The notes: generated from the letters alone by a model not told the origin. A stretch of DNA of 64,000 nt from Paenibacillus ferrarius (GCF_002027705.1 NZ_MBTG01000023.1:310001-374000); one strand, 5' to 3'; shown: positions 1 through 9,934, numbered from the stretch's first letter. Made by a program: numbers and translations.

Positions 1-1514
1 TTCACACAGTCGGCGATGTTGATTTCTCTCGCCGTGCGTTAGCGGTTCAACTGCAGGTAGGAGCCAATTGGGCTGAGAGAAGAAAGGGAACGAATGCCAT
101 TGGCGTCGCCCTCGCAGACAAAAAGCCTGTACGCGTACATGCCGAAGAGCATTATTTCAGCTCTAATCGCTTCTTGACCTGCGCCTCGGCCCCCATCTTC
201 AATTCCACCGGCGAGTTGATCGGCGTCATCAATATTAGCGGCAAAAAGGAGCATTACCACGCGTATACGTCTACGCTTGCGTGCATGGCAGCATTTTCCC
301 TGCAAAACAAACTTCTGCTGGAGGAATCAAAGAAAGAGCATCTCATTACCCTAAGAGAACTCGAGCATACGGCATTAAATCATCCTTTGCCGCTGCTCTC
401 TCTCAGCCAAGATAACCGAATCCTTCGTGCCAACCATGCGGCCATCCGCATCGTCGGCAGCGACGCCATCGGCAAAGAGCTTACGAAGCTGGACGGCTTC
501 TCGGTAGAAACAATTCATAATGAGCATCCGAAGCTATGGCAGTCCGTCTCCATTGCCAAGCAGACTGCAAACGGACAGCGTTTATACACATTTAGAGATA
601 TCGTCGGGACATGTCCCACGATCATCCAGAAGATTGAGCTTGCGAAGAAAGCGGCCATGACCGACTTCCCTGTCTTATTGCTGGGTGAAAGCGGCGTGGG
701 GAAGGAACTGTTCGCACAATCCATTCATTCCGCGAGCCCACGTTCGGCAGAGCCGTTCATAGCACTGAATTGCAGTGCCATTCCGGACAGCCTGATCGAG
801 AGCGAATTGTTCGGATACGCTCGCGGCGCATTCACGGGAGCGAACAAGGATGGCAATGCCGGCAAATTCGAAGCCGCGCACAAGGGCACTATTTTCTTGG
901 ATGAAATAGGAGACATGCCTCTTCGAGCTCAAGCTGCTTTATTAAGAGTGCTCCAGGAAAGTACGATTACACCAGTTGGAAGCTCGAAGAGCAAGACGAT
1001 TGATGCGAGAGTCGTTGCGGCAACGAATAAGGACTTGACCGCAGAGGTGAAGGCTGGCCGATTCCGCGCCGATCTGTATTACCGGCTGAAGGGCATACAC
1101 CTTACGCTGCCGGCATTACGGGAGAGAAGCGATATTCTCGCCTTAGCCGTTCATTTCCTCCAGAAGCAGCCTTTCCCATGTCCATTCCTGACGGAAAAAG
1201 CACAGCATAAGCTGTTAGCTTACAGCTGGCCGGGCAATATAAGAGAGCTTAACGGCGTTCTTATGCAAGCGGTCTTCCTAGCTGGAGAACAGGCGATTGA
1301 CGCTGAGCATCTATCGCTAGAAGAACCCGAAGAAGCCGTGCAACCAAAGTCCGGCGAAGATCAGCCATCCACTTTGAAAGATGCGGAAATCACCGTGATT
1401 AAGAAGGCGCTGAAAGCCTCCGAATGGAACCTCAGTAAGGCGGCCGGGCAGCTCCGGATCGGAAGAACGACTTTATATCGTAAAATCGAGGAGTACGGCA
1501 TCACGTTATTTTAA
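1..1514 (+). CDS. Sigma-54-dependent transcriptional activator, AcoR type (5' end outside window)
   Basis: The reading frame is open from base 3, so the gene starts upstream of the window and its N-terminus is missing. The first visible residues form the end of a GAF-type sensor (GTNAIG, then TCASAPIFN and IGVINISG), followed by a PAS-like segment (about 100 residues further on). Next comes a complete AAA+ domain with Walker A GESGVGKE, the sigma-54 contact motif GAFTGA, Walker B GTIFLDEIGDM and the arginine-finger region. A Fis-type helix-turn-helix (LSKAAGQLRIGRTTLYRK) ends the protein. This GAF-PAS-AAA-HTH order is that of AcoR-like activators of acetoin or other catabolic operons. Its target is not in the window, because the next genes are on the opposite strand. 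A TTG at 174 is in frame but cannot be the start, since conserved GAF residues lie before it. Confidence 0.93.
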   Translation, partial: HTVGDVDFSRRALAVQLQVGANWAERRKGTNAIGVALADKKPVRVHAEEHYFSSNRFLTCASAPIFNSTGELIGVINISGKKEHYHAYTSTLACMAAFSLQNKLLLEESKKEHLITLRELEHTALNHPLPLLSLSQDNRILRANHAAIRIVGSDAIGKELTKLDGFSVETIHNEHPKLWQSVSIAKQTANGQRLYTFRDIVGTCPTIIQKIELAKKAAMTDFPVLLLGESGVGKELFAQSIHSASPRSAEPFIALNCSAIPDSLIESELFGYARGAFTGANKDGNAGKFEAAHKGTIFLDEIGDMPLRAQAALLRVLQESTITPVGSSKSKTIDARVVAATNKDLTAEVKAGRFRADLYYRLKGIHLTLPALRERSDILALAVHFLQKQPFPCPFLTEKAQHKLLAYSWPGNIRELNGVLMQAVFLAGEQAIDAEHLSLEEPEEAVQPKSGEDQPSTLKDAEITVIKKALKASEWNLSKAAGQLRIGRTTLYRKIEEYGITLF

Positions 1515-1526
1515 CGCAGCAGACAA

Positions 1527-1574
1527 AAAGAGGGTGTCCACAGTCATTTCTATGACTTATGGGACACCCTCTTT
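1527..1574 (+). terminator. Rho-independent terminator after the AcoR-like gene
   Basis: Two 13-base arms (AAAGAGGGTGTCC and GGACACCCTCTTT) enclose an inner AGTCAT/ATGACT hairpin 12 bases after the stop codon. The A- and T-rich outer ends would let it work in both directions, so it may also end the minus-strand transcript from the gene at 1613-2074. Confidence 0.85.
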
Positions 1575-1612
1575 GATGCCGTGGATTCGTCCACTTTGCG
1601 CATCGGCTTACT

Positions 1613-2074
1613 TTAATATTGTCCTTTAATCACAAAAAACGAGCCCCGAATTGTTCCAGCTAGTTTAGACTTCTGCCTAGCAAACTTAAACTTGGCTTCT
1701 AGCTCCTTCGGTATCTCCATCCCCTCAGAAAGCTTAAAACCAACAGCCCGCTTCTTAGGGTCATCCACCGTATACATGACATTGATCCCAAGACCATCTT
1801 CATAAAAGACATAGGTGAATTGGATATTTTCCACTTGAAAACGCGATGTTTCTAACGGTTTGGCCGCAAACGCAATATCACGTTCTTTCAAAATTTGGTT
1901 CACATAATCAAGATTCTCCTGGCTTTCGCTAGCGGGTACAACCGTAAATTCATGTTTGTATTTGTTCATGAAGTAACGGGCTTCATTAGCGCGTAAACCA
2001 GCAAGCGCCTCTGCTACAGGTGAAGACTCTAAACCAACCGTAGATACATTTTTAAAATCAACGATATATGACAT
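1613..2074 (-). CDS. Conserved hypothetical protein, 153 aa
   Basis: I do not recognise the family. The product is soluble, with no signal peptide or membrane segment. It is lysine- and glutamate-rich with alternating strand-like stretches, for example FQVENIQFTYVFYEDG and the C-terminal LAGTIRGSFFVIKGQY. A good ribosome binding site (AAAGGAGAGA) sits 8 bases before the ATG. It is the last gene on the minus strand after the glycosyltransferase, 64 bases downstream of it, so it may be the distal gene of the exopolysaccharide-type operon or be transcribed alone. No function is proposed. Confidence 0.8.
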   Translation of the reverse strand: MSYIVDFKNVSTVGLESSPVAEALAGLRANEARYFMNKYKHEFTVVPASESQENLDYVNQILKERDIAFAAKPLETSRFQVENIQFTYVFYEDGLGINVMYTVDDPKKRAVGFKLSEGMEIPKELEAKFKFARQKSKLAGTIRGSFFVIKGQY

Positions 2075-2138
2075 TTTCCATCTCTCCTTTTATTTCATTA
2101 TTTTCTAAAAGCAGAAATTTAATCTTCTTAAACGTTCA

Positions 2139-3563
2139 TCACATCGGGGTCCCTTTCTCACTGGATGCGAATTGTTTTCTTTTTATTGTACCCCAAGCAT
2201 GCCGCCCTTTTCTAAACTTGATAATACCTTCAATACGATAAAGGATCGTAAGCTGTCGATAACCTAAATTCTCAAGGAGGGCAAAAGCGACTAATCGCAT
2301 CGTATCCAGAAACGTTGTATATTTGCGGAAGGATATTTGCTCCAATAAAATACTCCCCATGGATAACGTGCTGCCCAATAAGAACGCAATGATAAAATAG
2401 ATGAGGAAACTATTAAACTCTAATAACCCAAACAAGTACGCTAGTGGTATGAAAATATATCCAAGAAACTCAATAATAGGACCGATCAATTCAAAAAACC
2501 AATAGTAGGGCAATGTCACCATACCAATGGTACCATATTTCGGGTTAAGCATCATCGATTTATAACTAAGCAGATTATCAAATAAGCCAATTTGCCATCT
2601 TCTCCGCTGGACTCTTAGATCCTTAAGTGATTCCGGTGCCTGTGTCCAACAAATCGGATCAGCCAAAAACTTAATTTTATATTTTCGCTTTTCGTCTCTC
2701 ATTTTCTTGTGAAGTCGCATGATAATATCCATATCTTCACCAATCGTATTCGCTTTATACCCGCCGCATTCAATGACGATCTTCTTATTAAAAGCCCCGA
2801 AAGCTCCCGAAATGATAAGAACGGAGTTCATTTTACTCAGACTTGTGCGTCCCGTTAGAAATGCGCGTAAATATTCTACAATTTGAAAAGCGGCAACTTT
2901 ACTTTTGGGAAGATTCATCTTGACTAATTTCCCGTTCTGAATCGTCGAACCGTTGGCAATTCTGACAATGCCGCCCACTGCAATGGTTTCGGGATTTTCA
3001 ACAAACAACATCGTCAGCTTGATCAGTGCATCATTTTCCAAAATGGAGTCCGCATCAATACACGCGAAAGTCGGATATGTCGATAGATTAATACCCGCAT
3101 TCAGGGCGTCGGCTTTCCCCCCATTTTCTTTATCCACGAGGATTAATCGCTCGTAATTCGCATTCCGATAAATACCTACGATTTCATTGGTCTGTAAGCT
3201 TTTCTTGACCGGCTGATTCACTTTCTTCAAGTCGAACTCTGCGATGATCTTATCCCGCGTTGCATCTTTAGAGCCGTCATTCACGATAATAATTTCATAT
3301 TCATAGTAATTTAAGGCTAGCAATGATTTTATATTATCCACGATGGTCGCTTCTTCGTTATACGCAGGAACAATAATGGAGATCGGAATCATGTTCTTAG
3401 AGTCCACATACCTTTTGTAATCAGACGACTTCATCTTCTTTAAGTAACCAAATATATCAACAACAGAAACGATCATCTGACCATTGTAAAAGAGATTGAT
3501 TGCAATGGTATAAAGCATGCAAAATTCACTAAAATAAAGAATGAACTTCCAAAAAACATACAT
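2139..3563 (-). CDS. Membrane-bound processive family 2 glycosyltransferase
   Basis: The 474-aa protein has an N-terminal membrane helix (about residues 5-33), a GT2 catalytic domain and a C-terminal cluster of hydrophobic helices (about 355-430). The D,D,D,QxxRW signature of processive enzymes such as PgaC/IcaA, hyaluronan synthase and BcsA is present: IIVNDGS, ACIDADS, TIGED and QRRRW. Such enzymes polymerise a UDP-sugar and export the chain through the membrane; the sugar cannot be told from sequence. There is no C-terminal PilZ domain, so c-di-GMP would have to act elsewhere. It follows the HEAT-repeat gene by 34 bases and is probably co-transcribed with it and with the two anchored TIM-barrel proteins, giving a polysaccharide assembly unit. 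Confidence 0.93.
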   Translation of the reverse strand: MYVFWKFILYFSEFCMLYTIAINLFYNGQMIVSVVDIFGYLKKMKSSDYKRYVDSKNMIPISIIVPAYNEEATIVDNIKSLLALNYYEYEIIIVNDGSKDATRDKIIAEFDLKKVNQPVKKSLQTNEIVGIYRNANYERLILVDKENGGKADALNAGINLSTYPTFACIDADSILENDALIKLTMLFVENPETIAVGGIVRIANGSTIQNGKLVKMNLPKSKVAAFQIVEYLRAFLTGRTSLSKMNSVLIISGAFGAFNKKIVIECGGYKANTIGEDMDIIMRLHKKMRDEKRKYKIKFLADPICWTQAPESLKDLRVQRRRWQIGLFDNLLSYKSMMLNPKYGTIGMVTLPYYWFFELIGPIIEFLGYIFIPLAYLFGLLEFNSFLIYFIIAFLLGSTLSMGSILLEQISFRKYTTFLDTMRLVAFALLENLGYRQLTILYRIEGIIKFRKGRHAWGTIKRKQFASSEKGTPM

Positions 3564-3597
3564 ATCTTATGCCGCCCTTCCTATAATTCGGTGGTTC

Positions 3598-4647
3598 CTA
3601 CGACGACAATGCCAACACGCCCATAACGGCCTCACGTGCAAAACGATCCTTATTGTTCATGATCTGGTTTGCATATTCCTTTCCTCCAGGAATCAACACA
3701 AGAGAATTGGCTGCATTGTGTCTTACCCACCATTCCGAATCACTAATTTTTTCTCCTAGAGCGGTAAAACTCCGACTTGTGCCTAGCTTCTCCAGACCCT
3801 TAGCGGCCGCTGCTCTGACCTCCCATTCTGAATCTTCAAGCATGGCGATCACATACGCTTCATACAAAGGATTTGTCAGCTCAGATAACGCCCGAATACA
3901 AGCAATCTTTAAATTTGTATTCGTACTGTTCAAATATTTCACATAGTACTCGCCCAAATCCTCTAATTGGTAATCCGCGGATGCTTTAATTAAAATCCCT
4001 TTTAAGTAATCATCGCTGGATTCAATAGTAGCCTTGAATAACTCATCCTTGGGCCCTTTGAAATCAGCTATGATTTCAATAACCGCGCGGAATGATAAAT
4101 GTATGTTTTGGGAATTCGCATTTAAAATATGCGTTAGTCTTTGTAAATCGCCAAGTTTGGCAAGAGCAAGTAAGACATGATAAATAACATCATTATCTTT
4201 GCTGTTGATAAGCTTATAAATGTGCATTTCCACATCATGTACCCTTAGGTCTCCCAAATGCCGACAAGCTAATGCCTGTACATGTGTTCGTTTGGACAAA
4301 AGTCGTTTGATCAGAAATGATTTCGTTCCCGCTGATTCATATAACTTAAGTAATTGTTCATGGTTACTCTCGATAAATGGTTCGCCATTCTGAATGATGA
4401 GATTTATTAACATTTCGTTTTTTAATACGCTGTGCTTCACATAGGCATGTAACTTTCGAGCGACATCCTGCTGCTCCTCTTTCTCTAAACGAAAATAGGA
4501 GGAGAGCATTTCTTCCAACGACCCCTTTATTTTAGCGACAGCTTTCATATGAATATACGAATACACCCACATGACAACAATCGCTATAAAAAAACTTGAA
4601 ATTAACCCAATCGAAACCCAGAGTAAGTAAAGCGCTTGATTCGTCAT
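3598..4647 (-). CDS. Membrane-anchored HEAT-repeat protein
   Basis: The 349-aa protein starts with one transmembrane helix (about residues 8-30, LLWVSIGLISSFFIAIVVMW), followed by an alpha-helical region. Several degenerate HEAT repeats follow from about residue 115, the clearest being EWEVRAAAAKGLEKLG and EWWVRHNAANSLVLI near the C-terminus. HEAT repeats make protein-binding solenoids and have no catalytic role of their own. The position between an anchored glycosidase-like gene (37 bases upstream) and the glycosyltransferase (34 bases downstream) suggests a cytoplasmic scaffold that holds the polysaccharide synthase complex together. The ribosome binding site AAGAAGGTGAG lies 5 bases before the ATG. 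Confidence 0.85.
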   Translation of the reverse strand: MTNQALYLLWVSIGLISSFFIAIVVMWVYSYIHMKAVAKIKGSLEEMLSSYFRLEKEEQQDVARKLHAYVKHSVLKNEMLINLIIQNGEPFIESNHEQLLKLYESAGTKSFLIKRLLSKRTHVQALACRHLGDLRVHDVEMHIYKLINSKDNDVIYHVLLALAKLGDLQRLTHILNANSQNIHLSFRAVIEIIADFKGPKDELFKATIESSDDYLKGILIKASADYQLEDLGEYYVKYLNSTNTNLKIACIRALSELTNPLYEAYVIAMLEDSEWEVRAAAAKGLEKLGTSRSFTALGEKISDSEWWVRHNAANSLVLIPGGKEYANQIMNNKDRFAREAVMGVLALSS

Positions 4648-4683
4648 GTCCGCTCACCTTCTTTCCTAATTATTTCATGTATT

Positions 4684-7600
4684 CTAGTTAGCAAACTCTT
4701 CTCTGATCATGTCATAACTCATTTTGGTGCGAGATACAGGTTGAGGTACATCCCAAGTGTTCCACATGAACGTCCTGTAGCCCGGTGAGGTCACGCTTTC
4801 TGGGAAATGATAGTCCACTTTTTGCGTTGCTTTATCCATGATCACCAAGGAGGCTACGATGCCATCGGTCATTCTCACAGAAAGTGCCTCTTTCAAGCTC
4901 TCTGCTGCACCCTTGTGCTTCTCATCGCTTAATACAAGCAAGCTTGATGGATCGGAGAAGTTGAGTCTTGTCCATGGAATCCTAACATTCAACGTGTTTC
5001 CTTCCACATAGAATTGACTCAGACTATTCTCAAACCGACCTGGGATTAATTTCGAACCATCCATTTTTTCGAAAATCCCCGTCGTAGAAACGGAAGAGAA
5101 ATAAGATCCTTTGCTTGTATTGTAAGTAGGGATGACCAATAAATCGGCCTTATTCTGGCTGTCGATGTTAATATTGAACTCCGTTCCAGACCAGTTCTCC
5201 TCACCCTCAGGGGATATCATGTACTCCCCATTTTTTCTATCTATCGTATCCAGATAGATCATGATACTTTTTTGATCAAACGCCGGTAAGGTATGAAAAT
5301 CAGCTTTCATATAGAAATACGACTCATCTGCGTTAAAAGCTAACGTATTCAACGGGTCTGAACCACGCAAAGTCATCGCATAGTCTTTAGGGATTTTGGA
5401 CTCCAGGGCCATAACGCCATAATTCTGCTCAGGGTCGACCACATTGTGCCACAAAGACCCTCGGTTATAAGGAATCATCAACGGGGATGTGAACTTGCTG
5501 CTTGCCCCCCATTCATCGGCCCATTCATATAGAAGCCCGCCCATCGCTCCGCTATCTTTAATCATCGCTATTAAAGAAACAATCCCCGAGCCTTGCTGAA
5601 CTTCCGTTGAATCCGCGCTTGTCGGAAGACCAAACTCGCTGATTAATACCGGATATTTATTTTGGGTCTTCATGAAATTGTTCAAGTATGCTTTGAAGCC
5701 TGCAAATGAAGGCTTGGCTTCATCTGCTTCACCACTCCTGAAAACGGGTTGGTCAGGAAACATATTATAGGCTCCGAAAAACCCGCTAGTCACCTTGTTG
5801 GTTGTATCCAAATGATTAATCGTAACGGCCGATGCCTTGGAATTCCCATCTGCAGCATTGTACATGTCTTGGTATACGCGATCAAGTTCCGGAATGCTGA
5901 CAATTCCTGCAGGATGCTGCATGTTGTAGCTTTGTTGTTCGTATTCGTATACTTTATTACTTAATGAAGCTAACCACGATTCCGTTGGTGTTGCACTGGT
6001 GCCAGCAGAGACATATTCACCCGTATAGCGATAGGATGGATTACCTGCATCCGTTGCAGCCACACGGTCCGGCCTCAAATCTGGCGTTACCAAATATCCA
6101 AGCACATACCCCGAAACGTCATTGATATATACATCGGAGCTCTTTCCATCCACACTTTCAATCGCCGCATTGCCATGAATGGCATTAATCGTATCCTCTG
6201 CCGACTTCTCAACGGCTGCATGATACGCTTTATCTAGAAAATTCCCCTCGGGAGGTTCTTGATTAACGGCTATATTTTGGAAGACATACAGCCTGTTATC
6301 CGGATGATTATCATTATAAATATCTAGTGCACGGTAAAAAACAGATGGCATGCGTGTGTACACTCTAATCGCATTGGCGTTCATGTTTGCTATTTTTTCA
6401 AACCAATCTGTGTAAAAGGCTGGGTCATCTGGAAAAGTACCTTGCGGGTATCCCGGCACTGTTCGACCGATGTCCACCCCTTTGACATACAGCTTCTTCC
6501 ATTGACCGTTTTGATAGACAGCAAACTGCTTGCCATCAATCTTGGACGAGAGCTGAGAGCCATCGCTAGTAACCTCCATCGCCGGCTTGAACGATATTCC
6601 ATGTTCTAACGGCTTTATATCCTTGAACAGCTTGGACATCAGAGGTACGTAAAAACGCCAGTAGAAGTAGGAGAGATCCCCCTCACTATTCACACTAAAA
6701 TACCGATATAACGTGGTTGCACCAAAAAACCTATTAATCTTGTCAGGTCCTCGATAATCGGTAAAATCACCAGCAAAATAAAACGAATGTTTATTATTTG
6801 AATGTTTAGCAATGATCGCGGGAAGCTTATGATCAAGTCCAAATGGGTTTAATTGATTTTTTCCCTCTTCGGTAAGATTCAAGTCGTACCAGGCAATGAC
6901 CGAATCCTCATCTACTGGCTTAACAATTTCAAACCAATTATAATAATCAACAGCTTCCGTTCCATAGGTTTGGGCATTCTGCTCTGTCATGTAGATCTGA
7001 AGAGAGTTTCCTGTAAACCCAATATCGCGTTGCAAAACCACAATTCTATTGTTTCCTGCGATGACAATTCCCGCTCCTGTAAGGCTCCATTTCTTACCGT
7101 ACTGTTGTTCATACGTCGCTCGCATCCAATTGGGAACATCAGCAGTTGAAGACAAGTCTGAGAAAAATTTGCCTGCTAATCCTGTAAAATTAACACCGAA
7201 AATCTCTCCCAGTTCCTTCGATACGCTTGTTTTTGTCGGGTCCCCGGCAATATTATATTCGCCAATAACCGTCGTACCCTTGGCATAACTTGTTGCAACG
7301 AGAGCAACTTCCTCTTTGGTCATACCTGAAACGCCTTCGGGCTCCACACCATTGATTTTGGAATTGCCTGTCCCATAGGTATCCGAGAGATAGATTACAT
7401 CCGGCACGTAAGTTAATTTCTGAAGCGGTTTGTTCACTAATTTCCCATTATTAAGAAAGTTGCCATAATAGTCAGTACGCACTTCGTATTTTTTATTTGT
7501 CTCTGGATTTTTTATCCCAAGATACGCCATAAGCCAATACAAACCGCGCTGCTTGCTGTAGTCTAGTTGTTTCTCTCCGCCGGAGACATTCGTTACAAGC

Positions 7601-7734
7601 GGAAATGTTTTGTTGAGCACGACGACATCCAGATTTTTATTAGGCATCAACATCCACCATATAAAGGGGGTTCCTACGCTAACCAATAGGAATAGCAACA
7701 CCCAATAGCGAACTTTCATCGTTTTTATCTTCAT
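4684..7734 (-). CDS. Large membrane-anchored TIM-barrel (glycosidase-like) protein with extra N-terminal domain
   Basis: The 1016-aa protein has an N-terminal signal anchor (residues about 8-30) and an extracytoplasmic body. Residues about 35-390 form a domain absent from its neighbour. Residues about 415-800 align with the 729-aa protein encoded next upstream (shared MNAN(A/T)IRVYT, IHGNA and SEFG), which is a glycoside hydrolase-like TIM barrel. A C-terminal beta-sandwich of the carbohydrate-binding type follows. The likely nucleophile position is kept (LISEFGLP). The strand-4 position that carries Glu in the neighbour (ILGIEWDP) here reads YLVTPDLRP, so the expected acid/base Glu seems to be lost. 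It starts 10 bases after the neighbour's stop codon. A role in binding or shaping the exported polysaccharide is inferred. Confidence 0.82.
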   Translation of the reverse strand: MKIKTMKVRYWVLLFLLVSVGTPFIWWMLMPNKNLDVVVLNKTFPLVTNVSGGEKQLDYSKQRGLYWLMAYLGIKNPETNKKYEVRTDYYGNFLNNGKLVNKPLQKLTYVPDVIYLSDTYGTGNSKINGVEPEGVSGMTKEEVALVATSYAKGTTVIGEYNIAGDPTKTSVSKELGEIFGVNFTGLAGKFFSDLSSTADVPNWMRATYEQQYGKKWSLTGAGIVIAGNNRIVVLQRDIGFTGNSLQIYMTEQNAQTYGTEAVDYYNWFEIVKPVDEDSVIAWYDLNLTEEGKNQLNPFGLDHKLPAIIAKHSNNKHSFYFAGDFTDYRGPDKINRFFGATTLYRYFSVNSEGDLSYFYWRFYVPLMSKLFKDIKPLEHGISFKPAMEVTSDGSQLSSKIDGKQFAVYQNGQWKKLYVKGVDIGRTVPGYPQGTFPDDPAFYTDWFEKIANMNANAIRVYTRMPSVFYRALDIYNDNHPDNRLYVFQNIAVNQEPPEGNFLDKAYHAAVEKSAEDTINAIHGNAAIESVDGKSSDVYINDVSGYVLGYLVTPDLRPDRVAATDAGNPSYRYTGEYVSAGTSATPTESWLASLSNKVYEYEQQSYNMQHPAGIVSIPELDRVYQDMYNAADGNSKASAVTINHLDTTNKVTSGFFGAYNMFPDQPVFRSGEADEAKPSFAGFKAYLNNFMKTQNKYPVLISEFGLPTSADSTEVQQGSGIVSLIAMIKDSGAMGGLLYEWADEWGASSKFTSPLMIPYNRGSLWHNVVDPEQNYGVMALESKIPKDYAMTLRGSDPLNTLAFNADESYFYMKADFHTLPAFDQKSIMIYLDTIDRKNGEYMISPEGEENWSGTEFNINIDSQNKADLLVIPTYNTSKGSYFSSVSTTGIFEKMDGSKLIPGRFENSLSQFYVEGNTLNVRIPWTRLNFSDPSSLLVLSDEKHKGAAESLKEALSVRMTDGIVASLVIMDKATQKVDYHFPESVTSPGYRTFMWNTWDVPQPVSRTKMSYDMIREEFAN

Positions 7735-7744
7735 GATTTATTCC

Positions 7745-9934
7745 TCATTTATCGGCAGTCAATTCTTGAAACCCTTTTTGTAAAATATAGTAGGAAGGCT
7801 TTAAACGTTCATGAAACGTAGGAATATCCCATTCCTTCCAGTTATACTCCTTCATCGCTAGATCTTGAGAGCCCTTGGTCGTGCCATTTTCAAGTTTTTC
7901 AATGCCAATTTGGAAACCGTTCACTTTAAGTGGTGATATTTTGCCGTTAGCATACATATCATTGATGACGAATTTCTTGGATGGGTCCATCACATTGAGC
8001 AACTGCCAAGGTATTCTTATCTCTAGATGTCCATTTTCGTAATAAAAATCATTTAAAGAATTATAGGAAGGACTGTCCGGATTGGCTATGCCATATCGAA
8101 GCATCCCTGTCTCATATCCAGTAAAAGGGATAACCGTGTTCTCTGGTGGAATGACCACCTTTTTATTCAGCGCAAGTCGTATAGGATTAAATAAGCCTGA
8201 ATTTTTCTTGTGGAACATCTCATTTTTTTCAATAAGATCCGTCTGGAACGCATAGCGGAAATAATAATTATCGTAATAGGCATCGACGAGAAGGTGAGAG
8301 TCGTCAGGTCCGTGAATTTTCAGGACAAAATCCGCTTCCTTGCTAAACGTCGTATCATATTTAGAGATGCGTGTGTTCCCCTGTCCAGGAATGATATCAA
8401 TGGGAAGCAGCAAGGTATCTTTGTTAAAGTCATAATTCTCAGAATCAACTCTGATATACACATAGGCTTCGTCACTCTTCACATATAGCTTCGTGTCATC
8501 GTTAATGACGAGAGGAGAATCATTCGTCCAATCATCCACCTTGCCGTCCACATAACTGATATTTTTGGTGCTTCCTGGATCAAAGGCTAAGAGGCCGAAA
8601 TGCTGCTCATTCGTCTGGGGATTCGACCAATACGGACGAGAATCAGGCATATCCAGATCGTTGTTGTTCCACGTTCTTTTGAACCACTCATCCTGCCACG
8701 AAAATACGATGCCTCCTGCAAGATTAGCCGTGTTTATATCGTTGATCATATGCACCAACATATCACCTTGCGTCTTTTCGTCGATAAACCCTTGATTAAA
8801 CCCGGTTATTCTATTTTCGTGCGCCTTCCCTCTAGAGGCCGGTATGCCGAACTCTGACACAACAATAGGCATCGAATGAACCTTTTTGATATCTTCTAAA
8901 TAAGCTAAATAAGGATCTGGCTTGCCATCCGGACCTTTGAACTGAATATAATCTTTTTGAAAACTAAAAGAATCGGGGTAGTACGGATACACGTGATACG
9001 AAACGAACATACCTGCTTTGTACGTATCATGCGATTTCACATGCTCGACATTAACTTCTACAAGATCTTCATTTTTATATGGTTCATTCGGATGCTTAAG
9101 CGGATCGGTGGTTACCCAGTTTGAGAATGCAACCGGCCTTTGCATATGATAGTTCGTCATTTCGTGCTCGACGATTTGATCTCCCATTTGGGCTAAAAAT
9201 GCCTCGAAAGGCGAAGCGCCTGATGTATATAGAAACTTGCCCTCATATCCACTGCGGTTCGGGTTATTCTCATTCGTGCCTACGACAAAAGAAGGGTCCC
9301 ACTCTATGCCTAGAATCCATCCAATCACATATTTCGACACATCTGTCGTATAGGTGCCATCCGCATATCCTTTCTTAACAGGCAAATAGGCATTCCCATG
9401 TATAATATCAACAATTTCTTTGCCACTCGCAATGACATCATTCAGAATCTTGTCATTGTTTCCAAAAGCATCATCAATCGTCATGATATCATTCTCATTC
9501 ACCCAAACGCCGTGAATCACATAAATGGGCTGTTTTCCTTCTTTCTCCATCTTGTGATTAAAATCACTTAAAGCGTTGTAAAATTGCGGACGCTGTGTGG
9601 TGTAAACCCGGATTGTGTTTGCATTCATTTGAGAAATATAGGTGAACCACCTCATATACTCATCATACGTAATCGCAACTTCTCCAGGAAAAGCACCCGG
9701 CTTTCCAGCGCCTAGATTGACACCCTTAATAAACATTTTATTCCATTTTTTCCCATCAAAGACATAAAAAAAATCTTTGTCCGTTTTGCTCATATACCGA
9801 ACATCGCCTTCATTCAAGGAAACGGCGCCTTCATTCATTTGGTTATGTAAAAAGAAAAACTGATAAGCCAATGCAGATCCTAATATTACAATTATCGACA
9901 AAATTCCAAGTAATACCCTTGTTTTCAGCGTCAT
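7745..9934 (-). CDS. Membrane-anchored glycoside hydrolase-like TIM-barrel protein
   Basis: The start is placed at the ATG preceded by AAGGAGG (9934) rather than at the ATG 21 bases upstream, giving 729 aa. One N-terminal transmembrane helix is followed by a GH2/GH5-like TIM barrel: KGVNLGAGKPG, MNANTIRVYT, then a likely acid/base Glu in GIEWDP and a likely nucleophile Glu in VVSEFGIP. The C-terminal 250 residues look like a beta-sandwich (CBM9/DOMON-like) domain. It heads the run of four or five minus-strand genes that includes the glycosyltransferase. Action on the polysaccharide made by the synthase, such as trimming, transfer or degradation at the outer membrane face, is inferred; the substrate is unknown. 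Confidence 0.83.
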   Translation of the reverse strand: MTLKTRVLLGILSIIVILGSALAYQFFFLHNQMNEGAVSLNEGDVRYMSKTDKDFFYVFDGKKWNKMFIKGVNLGAGKPGAFPGEVAITYDEYMRWFTYISQMNANTIRVYTTQRPQFYNALSDFNHKMEKEGKQPIYVIHGVWVNENDIMTIDDAFGNNDKILNDVIASGKEIVDIIHGNAYLPVKKGYADGTYTTDVSKYVIGWILGIEWDPSFVVGTNENNPNRSGYEGKFLYTSGASPFEAFLAQMGDQIVEHEMTNYHMQRPVAFSNWVTTDPLKHPNEPYKNEDLVEVNVEHVKSHDTYKAGMFVSYHVYPYYPDSFSFQKDYIQFKGPDGKPDPYLAYLEDIKKVHSMPIVVSEFGIPASRGKAHENRITGFNQGFIDEKTQGDMLVHMINDINTANLAGGIVFSWQDEWFKRTWNNNDLDMPDSRPYWSNPQTNEQHFGLLAFDPGSTKNISYVDGKVDDWTNDSPLVINDDTKLYVKSDEAYVYIRVDSENYDFNKDTLLLPIDIIPGQGNTRISKYDTTFSKEADFVLKIHGPDDSHLLVDAYYDNYYFRYAFQTDLIEKNEMFHKKNSGLFNPIRLALNKKVVIPPENTVIPFTGYETGMLRYGIANPDSPSYNSLNDFYYENGHLEIRIPWQLLNVMDPSKKFVINDMYANGKISPLKVNGFQIGIEKLENGTTKGSQDLAMKEYNWKEWDIPTFHERLKPSYYILQKGFQELTADK

